Shown here piece by piece: positions 46,101 through 54,454 of a DNA stretch of 64,000 nucleotides. Origin of the DNA: JADJPF01 sp964492845 (GTDB lineage: Bacteria; Acidobacteriota; Blastocatellia; Chloracidobacteriales; JADJPF01); NCBI GenBank assembly GCA_964492845.1, contig CAZBMZ010000015.1:70750-134749 (forward strand). Direction: 5' to 3'. Numbering within the stretch: position 1 is the stretch's first letter; the number at the start of each line of letters is the position of its first letter. The position numbers and the translations under genes were made by a program. The notes under the pieces were generated by a model. It worked only from the letters and a program-made list of their open reading frames with translations, searched no databases and was not told the DNA's origin.

Positions 46101-46823
46101 AATATCTGTTGTTGGGCCAACAGGCTCACTTAATGCTTGTTCTGGAGAGGTATAAATAGGCGCGCCAAAAATTTGACCTTGTAATGTAGTAATTACAGCA
46201 TCTTCTTGTGTGGTTGAATCGTCAAGGACTAAGCGAGCAGTACCAAAATCTAATACTTTTACTTGTTCATTACCACTTGTGTCTTTACAAAGCATTAAAT
46301 TAGCGGGTTTTAAGTCTCGGTGAATAATACCTAAACTATGAGCAACATCTAAAACTGCACCAACTGGGCGTAAAATTTCTAATGCACGTTGTGGGCGTAA
46401 AGGGGAATGGTCTTGCAGATATTTTTCTAAGGTAATACCATTTACATATTCCATCACCATAAATAGCAAACCGCCGTCTGTGATATTAAAATCATAAACA
46501 GTGACTGCATTTGGGTGAGAAAGACGACGGGCCGCTTTAGCTTCTCGTCGAAAGCGCATTAAAGAATCAGTTTTTTCTGTATTTGCAGGAGCAATTACTT
46601 TTATTGCTACAATATCACCAATACCTAAATGTTTAGCCTTAAAGACTGTGCCAACACTGCCTTCACCAATTTTAGCTTCAATTCTGTAAGTATGGTTAAT
46701 TACTTGGCCTACTAAGTAACTTAATGAACTTGATGGGGAATCACTTTCTAACGGAACACCATCAATAGGGCAAAACCTTATATCATTAAACCACTGTTTG
46801 CCACAGATACTGCAAAATTTCAT
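43173..46823 (-). CDS. Ser/Thr protein kinase with zinc ribbon, AAA and TPR regions
   Basis: A 1216-residue signalling protein. A zinc ribbon opens it (CSICG and FCPIDG). The kinase domain (about 43-310) has GEGSVGTVFKAKHLG, the catalytic HRDLKPANLMLC near 168 and DFGTARL. An AAA_16-type ATPase with Walker A GEAGIGKTTLVNQL near 420 follows, and the C-terminal half consists of TPR-like helices. It resembles multi-domain kinases that pair Hanks-type kinases with ATPase and repeat domains. It has no membrane helix, so it is cytosolic. The secreted-protein gene follows one base away. Substrates are unknown. Confidence 0.9.
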   Translation of the reverse strand: MKFCSICGKQWFNDIRFCPIDGVPLESDSPSSSLSYLVGQVINHTYRIEAKIGEGSVGTVFKAKHLGIGDIVAIKVIAPANTEKTDSLMRFRREAKAARRLSHPNAVTVYDFNITDGGLLFMVMEYVNGITLEKYLQDHSPLRPQRALEILRPVGAVLDVAHSLGIIHRDLKPANLMLCKDTSGNEQVKVLDFGTARLVLDDSTTQEDAVITTLQGQIFGAPIYTSPEQALSEPVGPTTDIYTLGIILYQMLTGTVPFNAPKAYQVMMAHINDSPDLPSSRNPGLPIEFDDVILRALAKKPEDRYQTAMAMVEELTAVISSLVTRDTLTIPSPVENLNGSDSEKSQIISSSISHLEQPESSVELESFDLPDPVHSGDLPIFIDTINFQQYVGQETALAQLQEEINTSSITQPIFIVGEAGIGKTTLVNQLKQWAESQKIAVLVGGFTEFGPTSIEPLHVLKELLSLLPNIKLLDRSAKSSNLSTAMLREQREEKKWQLFDRLVKTLDDRTKVSPQILIIEDLQWADTLSLEFLGYLLRNSELKNFSFIGTVRAEELNRESLFNNWFKSQKRYFYYQNLELAKLDQTNISLLLENIFQAIGIQQQDIESLQQITEGNPLYLIQLISLLVLNNKISLQNNIWQVEPITSNKVPNTIARIVQEKMALLPLELQKVLKISSAIEEIINFDLLEIITGKTADQLKDILVPAIDYLLVKEENTSQGKILKFYHNLIRRSIYDNISLAEAKALHSDIAKAYNSLRHTKKFRVGAEFAYHNYLAGAWERAFQHGCSVTERAWQHSMLDEVIRFSRYTEDAASNLAELDKDALNKLTELKLLRLQSLLRLNRFREAELELDKMQELMTQIEDASLLALYHLAVLTICNRNGHYNQGIEIGSAGLVLARTVNDEETIRRLIYNIAGCHAHISKLEVAITLFENLYKMSKQAEDEALRCASLCSIGYLQHFAGSWRQARTSLNRARQLAQESYDPYRECLALIFSIWIAEYEGNTSNLHSYYQTGLKLARIYGWVNYEGYLHFLFGRHQAYSAEIDVATAEEALSSSLEIMQEVPDLPGQVIVAPTLALLNARINPSEETINNLRSMCESLAQWGEKLNYCEILCHLAKVEQENQMWDSSLTTYEKALELAKTIPHIDCQWQAMFGLAKYHHYKEYSEITSSYLSQAIEIVEKLKKEFDSETDIEAFLENKKPLYELQNKLSFNTRS

Positions 46824-47157
46824 GCTTTTGCCTCAGCGAAAATAATAACGCCTCGTTTTTTAAGTATTAACAAATAAAAATTTTACTGCAATTAATAGTT
46901 TGCTCTATTTATAATTAAATATTTACATATTTTGATTGTTTTAGAGCTAAAGAATAAAAGATTTAATAATAAAACCTTAAGGTAATATTAGATTTATTTT
47001 GATAAACCAACCCGTTTTTGTAACATCAAAGTATTGTTAAATCAATATGGAAAACCTGATCTAAGAAGTTTTTTTTTGCTACTATAAAGTTTATTCCAAT
47101 TTAGTTAATATTCTTAACTTCATTAATTATTTTTTTAATATTTTAAATAGGTTAGAA
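46824..47157. other. Intergenic region between divergent kinase and yjbQ genes
   Basis: About 334 AT-rich bases with no gene. Divergent promoters should lie here, but I find no convincing -35/-10 pair. A single GTTTTAGAGCTA phrase at about 46938 resembles a type II CRISPR repeat start by chance only. Confidence 0.4.
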
Positions 47158-47583
47158 ATGTCAAATTATAAAGTTTTTCAAGAATTTTTAGAAATTAATA
47201 CTAATGGACAAGGTTTTATTAATATTACTGATCGCGTTGCTAATATTGTAAAAACAAGCCAAATCACTACAGGACTTTGTACAGTATTTATTCAACATAC
47301 TTCTGCTAGTTTAATAATTCAAGAAAATGCTGATCCTTCTGTGCTAAGAGATTTATCTAGATGGATGAATAAATTAGCTCCTGAGTCAGATAACTGGGAA
47401 CATGATGCTGAAGGCTCTGATGATATGCCAGCACATGCTAAAAGCGTTTTAACAAAAACTTCTGAAAATATCCCTGTTAATAACGCTAAATTAGCTTTAG
47501 GGATTTGGCAGGGGCTTTATTTATGGGAACATCGCCGACGCGCTCACCGACGACGGCTAATAATTCATATTGCTGGCATCTAG
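47158..47583 (+). CDS. yjbQ: YjbQ/UPF0047 family protein
   Basis: A 141-residue member of the YjbQ family, reported as a secondary thiamine-phosphate synthase-like activity in the literature on the family. It has the conserved FIQHTSASLIIQENADPSVL block with metal-binding residues, DNWEHDAEGSDDMPAH in the middle and LGIWQGLYLWEHRRR near the end. The full expected length suggests it is intact. It reads toward lpxB; the stops overlap by four bases. Confidence 0.88.
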   Translation: MSNYKVFQEFLEINTNGQGFINITDRVANIVKTSQITTGLCTVFIQHTSASLIIQENADPSVLRDLSRWMNKLAPESDNWEHDAEGSDDMPAHAKSVLTKTSENIPVNNAKLALGIWQGLYLWEHRRRAHRRRLIIHIAGI

Positions 47584-48758
47584 TCTTTTAGCAATTTATA
47601 AGAGCTATTATCATTAAGCAAAATTTCTAGCAAGATATTAGCAGCCTTTTGTGATGCTCCACCACTGCCTAAACGCTTATGGATTTCTTGATAACCTTCG
47701 TGTAATCGCTTTTGCTCTGATGAAGAATTAAGTAATTTTTCTAGTTCCTCAGCAATCTGTTCACCGCTTGCTTGATGCTGAATTAATTCTGTAATTAGCT
47801 TTTTATTTATTATGTAATTAGGTAGTCCATAATAAGGTAGTTTTGTATATTTTGACCAAAGAAGCCAAGTTAGTCGAGATACACGCCCAATAATAATAGC
47901 TGGAGTGTTAAGTAAGACAGTTTCTAATGTTGCTGTACCTGCTGCAACTACAGCACAATCAGCAGCAGAAACTATGTCATAAGTTTTTCCTGTAATTAAT
48001 TTAATTGGAGCTTTAACACCATCTAGCTTTTTTGCTATTTTGCTAGGGTCTAAAGTGTTAGCTAGAGGAATAACAAATTGATAAGCAGGATTTTTTTTAT
48101 AAAGAATTTCTGCTGCTGTTTTTAAGTGTGGGAGTAGTAGCTTAATTTCAATATTTCGACTGCCCGGAAGCAGTGCAATGATTGGGTTATCAGCCTTTAG
48201 CCCTAACTCTTTACAAATTTCTTCTTTAGAAAGCTTAGCTGCTACTTTATCAACTAAAGGATGACCAACAAAATTAACATTTAGATTATGTTGACTATAA
48301 AAGTCTACTTCAAATGGTAGAATTACCAACATATAATCAATTAATCTAATGATTTTTGTAATTCGTTCAGCCCGCCAAGCCCAAATTTGAGGGCTAATAT
48401 ACCATAAAACAGGAATCCCAGCCTTTTTTAACTTTTCAGCTAATTTTAAGTTAAAGTCTGGAAAATCAACTAAAACAGCTAAATCAGGTTTTTCTTGTTT
48501 AATAGTTTCTGCAAGCTCTCTTAAAGTTCGTAAAATAGTTGGCAGACGTGACAGAACTTCTACTAGTCCTATAACGCTAACTTTACGCAAGTCATGAGTA
48601 AGCCTAGCACCTGCTGCAAGCATTTCTACTCCACCCATCCCATAAAATTCTATTGTGGGGAGTTTTTCCTTAACTGCTCGAATTAAGTTGCTAGCGTGTA
48701 AATCACCAGATGCTTCACCAGCAACGATAAAAATTTTTTTCCCTTTAGATATGTCCAT
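47580..48758 (-). CDS. lpxB: Lipid-A-disaccharide synthase
   Basis: It joins two acylated glucosamines to make the lipid A disaccharide on the inner face of the membrane. The N-terminus GEASGDLHASNLIRAV, the middle WYISPQIWAWRAERITKII and the LLPGSRNIEI motif are family signatures, and the C-terminal AAGTATLETVLLNTPAIII is typical. The 392-residue length is as expected. It stands alone here, convergent with yjbQ. Confidence 0.95.
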   Translation of the reverse strand: MDISKGKKIFIVAGEASGDLHASNLIRAVKEKLPTIEFYGMGGVEMLAAGARLTHDLRKVSVIGLVEVLSRLPTILRTLRELAETIKQEKPDLAVLVDFPDFNLKLAEKLKKAGIPVLWYISPQIWAWRAERITKIIRLIDYMLVILPFEVDFYSQHNLNVNFVGHPLVDKVAAKLSKEEICKELGLKADNPIIALLPGSRNIEIKLLLPHLKTAAEILYKKNPAYQFVIPLANTLDPSKIAKKLDGVKAPIKLITGKTYDIVSAADCAVVAAGTATLETVLLNTPAIIIGRVSRLTWLLWSKYTKLPYYGLPNYIINKKLITELIQHQASGEQIAEELEKLLNSSSEQKRLHEGYQEIHKRLGSGGASQKAANILLEILLNDNSSYKLLKD

Positions 48759-48869
48759 TTTCCCTCAAAAGTAAGGCTTGCAATTATGAAATAGAATATG
48801 GCTAATTAGCTAGTAATAATGGAGTTATTTTAGATAAATTATAAAAAAAGAAATTTAGCAAAAAATCGG

Positions 48870-48898
48870 TTGACATATTTTAAAAAAGTTGCATGATA
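48870..48898 (+). promoter_or_regulatory. Candidate sigma-70 promoter upstream of small gene at 49023
   Basis: A perfect -35 TTGACA (48870-48875) is followed 17 bases later by ATGATA or CATGAT, a weak -10. The strong -35 and location before a small gene support it, but the -10 match is poor. Confidence 0.45.
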
Positions 48899-49022
48899 GA
48901 GAGATATACCAAAAACAAAAATTTCCCACTAACTAAACTAACTTGAGTTAATACTAAAAGATTAACCAAACTCTATGTTAAGTGGGTTGATCTTTGTCAA
49001 AATAAAAGACCAGGAGTACATC

Positions 49023-49310
49023 ATGATAGAAAAGTATTTTTATAGTCTCGAAGATTTAGCCAAATGGGCGGTCTCTAACAAAATAGATACTATTTCTCTT
49101 GATGCACATAAATGCCTTAGCGTAAATGGTGCGGTTCGCTATGGACTTACTTGTATTGCAAAGGGTGCTAGCCAAGAAAAATATCTTGACGGTCGTTACA
49201 ACACTTATAAACATTCAGATCCTAGCTCTATGGATAAAGAAGCAACAGATATTGAAAAAAAACTTCGTGGCTATGGTATTGCAGTAGATCGTTTTACTTT
49301 ACCTGTTTAG
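49023..49310 (+). CDS. Small protein of unknown function
   Basis: A 95-residue protein not recognised by me. It starts MIEKYFYSLEDLAKWAV, has one Cys at the centre (HKCLSVNGAVRYG, CIAKG) and ends in a charged segment (KLRGYGIAVDRF). AGGAG six bases ahead of the ATG at 49023 supports this start over the longer frame at 48975. No membrane segment or signal is visible, so it is likely cytosolic. The promoter-like TTGACA upstream makes it a real gene in my view. Confidence 0.6.
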   Translation: MIEKYFYSLEDLAKWAVSNKIDTISLDAHKCLSVNGAVRYGLTCIAKGASQEKYLDGRYNTYKHSDPSSMDKEATDIEKKLRGYGIAVDRFTLPV

Positions 49311-49396
49311 AACTCAGAGATTAGCTAAGGCAAATTGTAAAAACAAAATAGATGGTAAATAATCGGCTAATAAGCATTTAATAAATTGAGGGAACC

Positions 49397-49819
49397 ATGG
49401 GATTAGCCATTAAACTCAGCCTATTAGCCGCAGGTGTGTTTTTACTCTTTGGTATGTTCTTAGGAATAATTAAGTATAGATACATTATGACTAGCCCTAG
49501 TCATAATGCACCCGTCTATATTGATATTGCTCATCGTGCTTCATTTCTTTATAGCTTTGCTGCCCTAGTGATTGCAAAATTACTGGAATATAGTCCCTAT
49601 TCCGATATTGTACAAATACTTGCTACAATAATTCCTCTTACCTTTTTTACCTTAACTATAGTTGGTTATTTTATTACTGGACTAAAAAATCAAACAGATA
49701 ATTTATTTAGCAAGCGAAACTTTTTTTCTACCTGGTTTATGTATTTGCTAATACCTGGGGAAATTATTGGAATGTTAGTTATTCTTTGGGGCTTTATTTC
49801 TACACAATTTTTTTCTTAA
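49397..49819 (+). CDS. Small integral membrane protein
   Basis: A 140-residue protein with four hydrophobic segments (LSLLAAGVFLLFGMFLGIIK, a middle helix of SFLYSFAALVIAK, FTLTIVGYFITGL and a C-terminal helix WFMYLLIPGEIIGMLVIL). No family is recognised. GAGGGA precedes the ATG. It lies between two unknown small genes on the same strand. Confidence 0.6.
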   Translation: MGLAIKLSLLAAGVFLLFGMFLGIIKYRYIMTSPSHNAPVYIDIAHRASFLYSFAALVIAKLLEYSPYSDIVQILATIIPLTFFTLTIVGYFITGLKNQTDNLFSKRNFFSTWFMYLLIPGEIIGMLVILWGFISTQFFS

Positions 49820-49859
49820 AAGAGTAAAATCTATTAAATCTATTTTATAAATTAAAGTT

Positions 49860-50342
49860 ATGAGTTCTAATCAAGAAACTTTTCAAAAAATAGGCTTTAG
49901 ACCTTCTAGTCATCAGGACTATGACTTTCTTTATACATTACATGTAGCTACTATGAAAGATTATGTTGATAAAACTTGGGGCTGGAATGATGATTTTCAA
50001 CAAAAGATTTTTAAGGAAAAGTTTGAACCTGATAAACTAAAAATTATCACTTTTGATAAAAAAGATATTGGAATGATAGCTGTAGAAGATAGAGAAGAGG
50101 ACATATTTTTAAGAATAATAGAAATATTGCCTGAATATCAAAATAAAGGTATTGGTAAATATATAGTTCAAAGCTTAATTGATAAAGCTAAAAATGAAAA
50201 TAAATTAGTGTTTTTATATGTATTAAAGGTAAATCCTGCACAAAATTTATATAAAAACTTAGGTTTTGAAATAATTAGCGAAATAACTACTCATTATGTT
50301 ATGAGAACGAATTATAAAAATACAGACACTTTATTTTTTTAA
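49860..50342 (+). CDS. GNAT-family N-acetyltransferase
   Basis: A 160-residue GNAT protein: early strand IGFRPSSHQDYDFLYTLH, then EYQNKGIGKYIVQSLIDKAK, which is the acetyl-CoA pyrophosphate-binding motif A (Q-x-x-G-I-G), and FLYVLKVNPAQNLYKNLGFE at the end. The acceptor cannot be read. Small stand-alone GNATs of this type modify antibiotics, peptides or metabolites. Confidence 0.85.
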   Translation: MSSNQETFQKIGFRPSSHQDYDFLYTLHVATMKDYVDKTWGWNDDFQQKIFKEKFEPDKLKIITFDKKDIGMIAVEDREEDIFLRIIEILPEYQNKGIGKYIVQSLIDKAKNENKLVFLYVLKVNPAQNLYKNLGFEIISEITTHYVMRTNYKNTDTLFF

Positions 50343-50366
50343 CTTTTTATTTTAAGGACAAATTTA

Positions 50367-51230
50367 ATGGAAGTGCCACAAACAAAATACTTAAAAGCAC
50401 TTTATAAAAGTAATTTTAATTTAATATTTATTGGAGTAATGATTTTTCTTACCCTAGTTTTTCATCCTGCAATGATTTTTTTTCTAGCTGCTGGTCAGTT
50501 AGGCTTGTTTATGGTAGGGCAACTTGGCTTTGTGCAAAAAATGCTTCAAGCAGGCTTTGAAAGAGAACTTAAAAGAGAACAAGAAGAAAAAGAAAACCTT
50601 ATTGCTAGCAATTTACCAGCTAGTTATCAAAATGATTTTAATTCCTTAAAACATCTTTGTGGTGAAATTCAAAAACGAGCAAATGAGCAAGGTACAGATA
50701 AAACCTCTATGATGATGGTAGGTGGATTAGTTGAAAAGCTAGATCATTTTCGCTCTGAATATGTGCAAATGCTCCGCGCTCATTCTTTGCTGGCTAATCG
50801 TAACTATAAGCAATTACAAGGGATGTTAGAAAGAGAAATTAAAACAGCAGAACAAAATCTTTGTAATGAACAGTCTGACCAAGTTCGCGGTGCAATTGCA
50901 CAAAACTTAAAAATTCTTCGTCAAAGATTTAGCAAAATAAAACAATTAGAAAGCTTAGTTCGACTAATTGAAGCACGCCTTCAAGTTGTACGTAATTCTT
51001 TACAATTAATCCAAGATGAACTTTATAGCATGACTAATGTTCGCGGTATTTCTGAAATGGTAGACGGACTGTTAACAAATATGGAAATTAGCGACGAGTT
51101 TCGCATGTCTTATAATGAGTTACTAGAAGGAGAAAATGCCGCCATATCTTCTTTACCTGCTTTAGATATGACGGCAGGAGAAAGCGAAATGCCAATTAAT
51201 AGACCTAAACAACATAATAGATTTAATTAG
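50367..51230 (+). CDS. Membrane protein with coiled-coil domain
   Basis: A 287-residue protein with one long or two short hydrophobic segments (about residues 15-50: NLIFIGVMIFLTLVFHPAMI, then FFLAAGQLGLFMVG), followed by a mostly helical, charged region with coiled-coil character (KREQEEKENLIASN, then LRQRFSKIKQLESLVRLIE). No family is recognised. Gene order suggests a run of same-strand small genes; AAGGAC precedes the ATG. Confidence 0.55.
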   Translation: MEVPQTKYLKALYKSNFNLIFIGVMIFLTLVFHPAMIFFLAAGQLGLFMVGQLGFVQKMLQAGFERELKREQEEKENLIASNLPASYQNDFNSLKHLCGEIQKRANEQGTDKTSMMMVGGLVEKLDHFRSEYVQMLRAHSLLANRNYKQLQGMLEREIKTAEQNLCNEQSDQVRGAIAQNLKILRQRFSKIKQLESLVRLIEARLQVVRNSLQLIQDELYSMTNVRGISEMVDGLLTNMEISDEFRMSYNELLEGENAAISSLPALDMTAGESEMPINRPKQHNRFN

Positions 51231-51235
51231 TTAAA

Positions 51236-51745
51236 CTATTTTTCTGGCTCCCATTTTCCATTTTGCCAAACAAATTTTTGATCATAATTTTCGTCGTCTT
51301 TAGAAGCAACTTGACGCTTTTTAAGCTGACCGTCGGCTAAATCCCATTTTTCATCCCATTTTTCATTGCGATTTAAGTCAACTTTTAGCCTTGTCCAAGT
51401 CTTATCGCTTGCCTCTCTATAAAAATTAACCTTAAATGATTCATTTGGAAAAGCATCTTTAATTTTATCCCCGCTAGCAGGTTGTCCTAATTGAGCTAAG
51501 ATTTTTTGCTCAATTGCGCGTCCTGAGCTAGCAGTAGAATTACCAGATGATGTTGTAGTAGGTGCTGCTGTTGTTGCTGGATTAGGGTTAACATTTCCTG
51601 GAATAGGCGTTTCTCTAGGTACATCTAGCTTTTTAATTGGTTCACTTGTTTTTGGTTCAGAAGTGGAAGTACCAGAAGAACCGCCACAGCTAATAGAAAT
51701 AAAGCTAATTAATATTACTAAGCAAATTAATGATTTAATTTTCAT
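51236..51745 (-). CDS. Lipoprotein, last gene of the radical SAM cluster
   Basis: A 169-residue lipoprotein: signal ending in ISISC (lipobox Cys near residue 20), then a Pro/Thr/Ser-rich linker and a C-terminal domain. The end holds TWTRLKVDLNRNEKWDEKWD, an Asp/Asn-rich phrase with calcium-loop flavour, then WQNGKWEPEK. Its start overlaps the preceding radical SAM gene by 11 bases. It could be a partner or substrate of the radical SAM enzymes, which is inference. No known family is named. Confidence 0.6.
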   Translation of the reverse strand: MKIKSLICLVILISFISISCGGSSGTSTSEPKTSEPIKKLDVPRETPIPGNVNPNPATTAAPTTTSSGNSTASSGRAIEQKILAQLGQPASGDKIKDAFPNESFKVNFYREASDKTWTRLKVDLNRNEKWDEKWDLADGQLKKRQVASKDDENYDQKFVWQNGKWEPEK

Positions 51746-52688
51746 GTGTTACCTCTAAAAAGTTATCTTTAGGCATCATGCCACGTTCAATTGGGACAGT
51801 ACAATTGCAATATGAATACAAACAAGGTGAAGGCCCTGCGGCTAGCTGAAAACTAGGTGAAAGAAAATTTCCTAAATACTGGGCCCGAAAACGTCGTGCA
51901 GGATAACATCGCCAAGCATTTCCTAAGTCGTCTAGCGTAAAAGAATACCTTCCAGCCCAGCAAGGACGACCCAAAAATGACCAAGCCACTTTTCCTAAAC
52001 CATTATGCCCGCCTAATTGTACAAGTCCTTGTTTTTCTTCGTCTGTATAATTAATAACATCACCTTGAAATTTTTCTGGCTGAACTTTTAAGCGTAAACC
52101 CTTATCAGCAAATAGTTTAACTAGTTTTTGTAATCTAGGAAAATTTTCTCTAGTTGCTACACAAGTAGCATTAAAAGAACCCTGTGCAGGAAGATTATTT
52201 TGTACAAGTAAAGCCTTTTGAATAAATTCGTTAAGCTCTTTATCACTCTTAACATATTCTAAATGCAGGCTAGCGGAAAATACTAATAACTTATCTTGAA
52301 CACTTGATAAAAAGGCAAGCAATTTTTTTTCTGAAGCAGAAAAGTTAGTAACAACACTAGCAAAATGACCACAGTTTCTTAAACCTTCTACGATTTCCAG
52401 CAAAGTCGGGTGTTGAAAAGGTTCGCCGCCTGATAGCTTAATTTCCCATTCTCCTGGCAGACGCTTAAAAGCAGCTAAAAATAACTCTGTATCCTGGGCC
52501 CATCGTGCGCGATTATCTAAAAATTTTTGTGTGCAGTAAGAACAACGATAATTACAAGTAGTGTTTATATTCCAAGTTACTACGCCTCTTTGAGGTTCAG
52601 CCGTCGCGCTATAACCTGCTGAATCCATTAGGGTTTTAGGAGGCCAAGCTAAAGGCTTAATTCTATTTTTAATTGCTTCAATCTTCAT
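51735..52688 (-). CDS. Radical SAM protein with SPASM-like C-terminus (second of pair)
   Basis: A 317-residue radical S-adenosylmethionine enzyme. The [4Fe-4S] CxxxCxxC site is NTTCNYRCSYC (C45, C49, C52). SGGEPFQHP (about 90) binds SAM. Its C-terminal half has extra Cys (RPCWAGRYSF, AWRCYPARR, CLYSYCNCTVP) able to bind auxiliary iron-sulfur clusters, as in SPASM or twitch proteins. It overlaps both neighbours by 11 bases. The homologous upstream gene shares all motifs, so the pair arose by duplication. The substrate is unknown; auxiliary-cluster rSAM enzymes often modify peptides. Confidence 0.85.
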   Translation of the reverse strand: MKIEAIKNRIKPLAWPPKTLMDSAGYSATAEPQRGVVTWNINTTCNYRCSYCTQKFLDNRARWAQDTELFLAAFKRLPGEWEIKLSGGEPFQHPTLLEIVEGLRNCGHFASVVTNFSASEKKLLAFLSSVQDKLLVFSASLHLEYVKSDKELNEFIQKALLVQNNLPAQGSFNATCVATRENFPRLQKLVKLFADKGLRLKVQPEKFQGDVINYTDEEKQGLVQLGGHNGLGKVAWSFLGRPCWAGRYSFTLDDLGNAWRCYPARRFRAQYLGNFLSPSFQLAAGPSPCLYSYCNCTVPIERGMMPKDNFLEVTHEN

Positions 52689-53541
52689 AAACTATTTTGT
52701 TAATGCCTTCTATCATTCCGCGATTTGCTGGCACGGTACAGGGGCAAATATCATATTTACAGACGGTTGGAGCCGGTTTTAACTTTACTGTGCCTGTTAA
52801 AACATTTCCTAAATAACCTTCCTGAAATCTTTTAGCCGTCCGACAAGACCAGGCATTCCCTTTTTGGTCTAATACAAAATATTCTACACCTGTCCAACAA
52901 AGCAAACCACGATAGGACGGAGCAAGATTAGCCTCCCTGCTAGAAGGGTTTTTTCCTGTCAGTTGCACAACTAAACTTTGTTCTTCTGAAGTATAAGCAA
53001 ACACTCCATGTTTAGTTTTCATTATTTGAGGAAAATATTTAAGTCCTGCTTTTTCCACTAACTCCTTAATTTCCAACAAATTAGTTAAAGTATTTGGCAC
53101 TAACACATTGTTAATTACTAGACTTGTTGTAGGTGCTAGCCACTGCCTAAAACAACTTACTTTTTCTACAAAATCCGCCGCTTGAACGTATTCCAAATGC
53201 AAACTAACAGAAACTATAGATAATTTATCCCCTAGCAAATCAACAAAGCGGCGTAAAACGGGTAATGGCGCAGAAAAATTAGTTAGAACAGAAATTTTAT
53301 GAGGCAATTTAGCAAGTCCAGGGACTATTTTGTCCATAAAACCCTTAAAAGCAAATGGCTCTCCTCCAGACATTTTTATTTCCCAATTTCCTTGTAAAGT
53401 GGCAAAAAATTCCAAAAATTTTTCTATTTCCTCTTCGCTAGGATAACCTTGACGAAATTTCTTTGATTGTATGCAGTATGAGCAATCATAATTGCATATC
53501 CCGTTTGTTTGCCATTCAATAGTTGGTTGTCTAAATAACAT
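52678..53541 (-). CDS. Radical SAM protein with SPASM-like C-terminus (first of pair)
   Basis: A 287-residue radical SAM enzyme. The cluster motif GICNYDCSYC (C16, C20, C23), SGGEPFAF and the GLLCWTGVEYFVLD and AWSCRTAKRF phrases lead to KYDICPCTVPANRGM at the end, a close match to the second gene. The auxiliary Cys pattern is CWTG, WSCR, VCKY and CPC. Paralogy plus overlapping genes suggests the two act on one substrate, possibly as a heterodimer or in two steps. A helical protein gene precedes it. Confidence 0.85.
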   Translation of the reverse strand: MLFRQPTIEWQTNGICNYDCSYCIQSKKFRQGYPSEEEIEKFLEFFATLQGNWEIKMSGGEPFAFKGFMDKIVPGLAKLPHKISVLTNFSAPLPVLRRFVDLLGDKLSIVSVSLHLEYVQAADFVEKVSCFRQWLAPTTSLVINNVLVPNTLTNLLEIKELVEKAGLKYFPQIMKTKHGVFAYTSEEQSLVVQLTGKNPSSREANLAPSYRGLLCWTGVEYFVLDQKGNAWSCRTAKRFQEGYLGNVLTGTVKLKPAPTVCKYDICPCTVPANRGMIEGINKIVYED

Positions 53542-53544
53542 AAT

Positions 53545-54438
53545 TTAAGGTAAAAAGCCTAAGTTATCTTTTTCTACTTTTGCTTCTTTAACACGGTTTT
53601 GTGTCTTTTTAGTTAATTTTTGTAGCTGTAATATTACTGCGTCAACACTCACCAGCAGCGTTTCTTGCTCTTTTTTTTCTAGTTCATTAAATTGAATAAA
53701 ATTTAACATTTCCATCATTAAATAAATTTGTTCTCTAAAAAAAGACTCTGAACTAGGAGAAAAATTTATTTCCTCTATTTGTAAATTCGCTAAATTTGCT
53801 AAATCTCTTTGAGTAGCTTTAGTAATTTCTGCAAACTCTGGGTTAATGTTGGACTCACTTTTTCCTAATTTTAGGTCTATTTCCTCTCTTAACCGGTGAA
53901 TAATCCAATTTTGATTGCGACAGTGATTAAAAAAGTCTGCTCGAATTTTAATAGCCTCTTTTTTGCCAACATTTAAGCTTTCTTCATTTAATCTTTTTAG
54001 TTGTAATGCTTCAAATAGCGTAATTTGTCCAACTTCCAACCATTCTTTTATATCTTCAGGGCAACTTAAAATCCGTAAGTAATTATCTGTAAAAGTGCGA
54101 AATGAAATACGTTTTTGGCTATGTTCTTGTAAAATCCCGCTCATTGTCTCAACCATACTTAATAGAACATTTACAGGAATTTGCTGATTTTTTCTATTTG
54201 GTTTAGATTTACCACTGGAGCGAAGAAAATTACTGGCACGCTGTAATATATTAATTAAAAGTTGGTAATTATTTTCACGTAATCTATTTAAATTAATATA
54301 AGGAGTTAAATCATTTTTTGCTTTTTCAAGAAGAATTTCAAGAAGCTGAACAATTTTTTGAGGACAAGCAAAAGCATCAAAGCGACGTTGACGAGCTTGA
54401 GAAGAATATTTTAATTGTGCAAGATTTTGCAGTGTCAT
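53545..54438 (-). CDS. Helical protein of unknown function with ParB-HTH-like segment
   Basis: A 297-residue, all-helical, charged protein. Residues around CPEDIKEWLEVGQITLFEAL followed by QLKRLNEES resemble a ParB/KorB-type helix-turn-helix segment, but no ParB catalytic box (GERRxxA) is visible. Other helices are leucine-rich (LVSVDAVILQLQKLTKK). It lies three bases before the first radical SAM gene, so shares its operon. It could be a substrate-binding or regulatory partner; I cannot assign a function. Confidence 0.55.
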   Translation of the reverse strand: MTLQNLAQLKYSSQARQRRFDAFACPQKIVQLLEILLEKAKNDLTPYINLNRLRENNYQLLINILQRASNFLRSSGKSKPNRKNQQIPVNVLLSMVETMSGILQEHSQKRISFRTFTDNYLRILSCPEDIKEWLEVGQITLFEALQLKRLNEESLNVGKKEAIKIRADFFNHCRNQNWIIHRLREEIDLKLGKSESNINPEFAEITKATQRDLANLANLQIEEINFSPSSESFFREQIYLMMEMLNFIQFNELEKKEQETLLVSVDAVILQLQKLTKKTQNRVKEAKVEKDNLGFLP

Positions 54439-54454
54439 AAAGAAATTATTGTTT

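Noticed and set aside
46938..46952. A GTTTTAGAGCTA phrase as in type II CRISPR repeats
   Set aside because: Only one copy, no spacer spacing, no cas genes nearby; it is AT-rich chance similarity.
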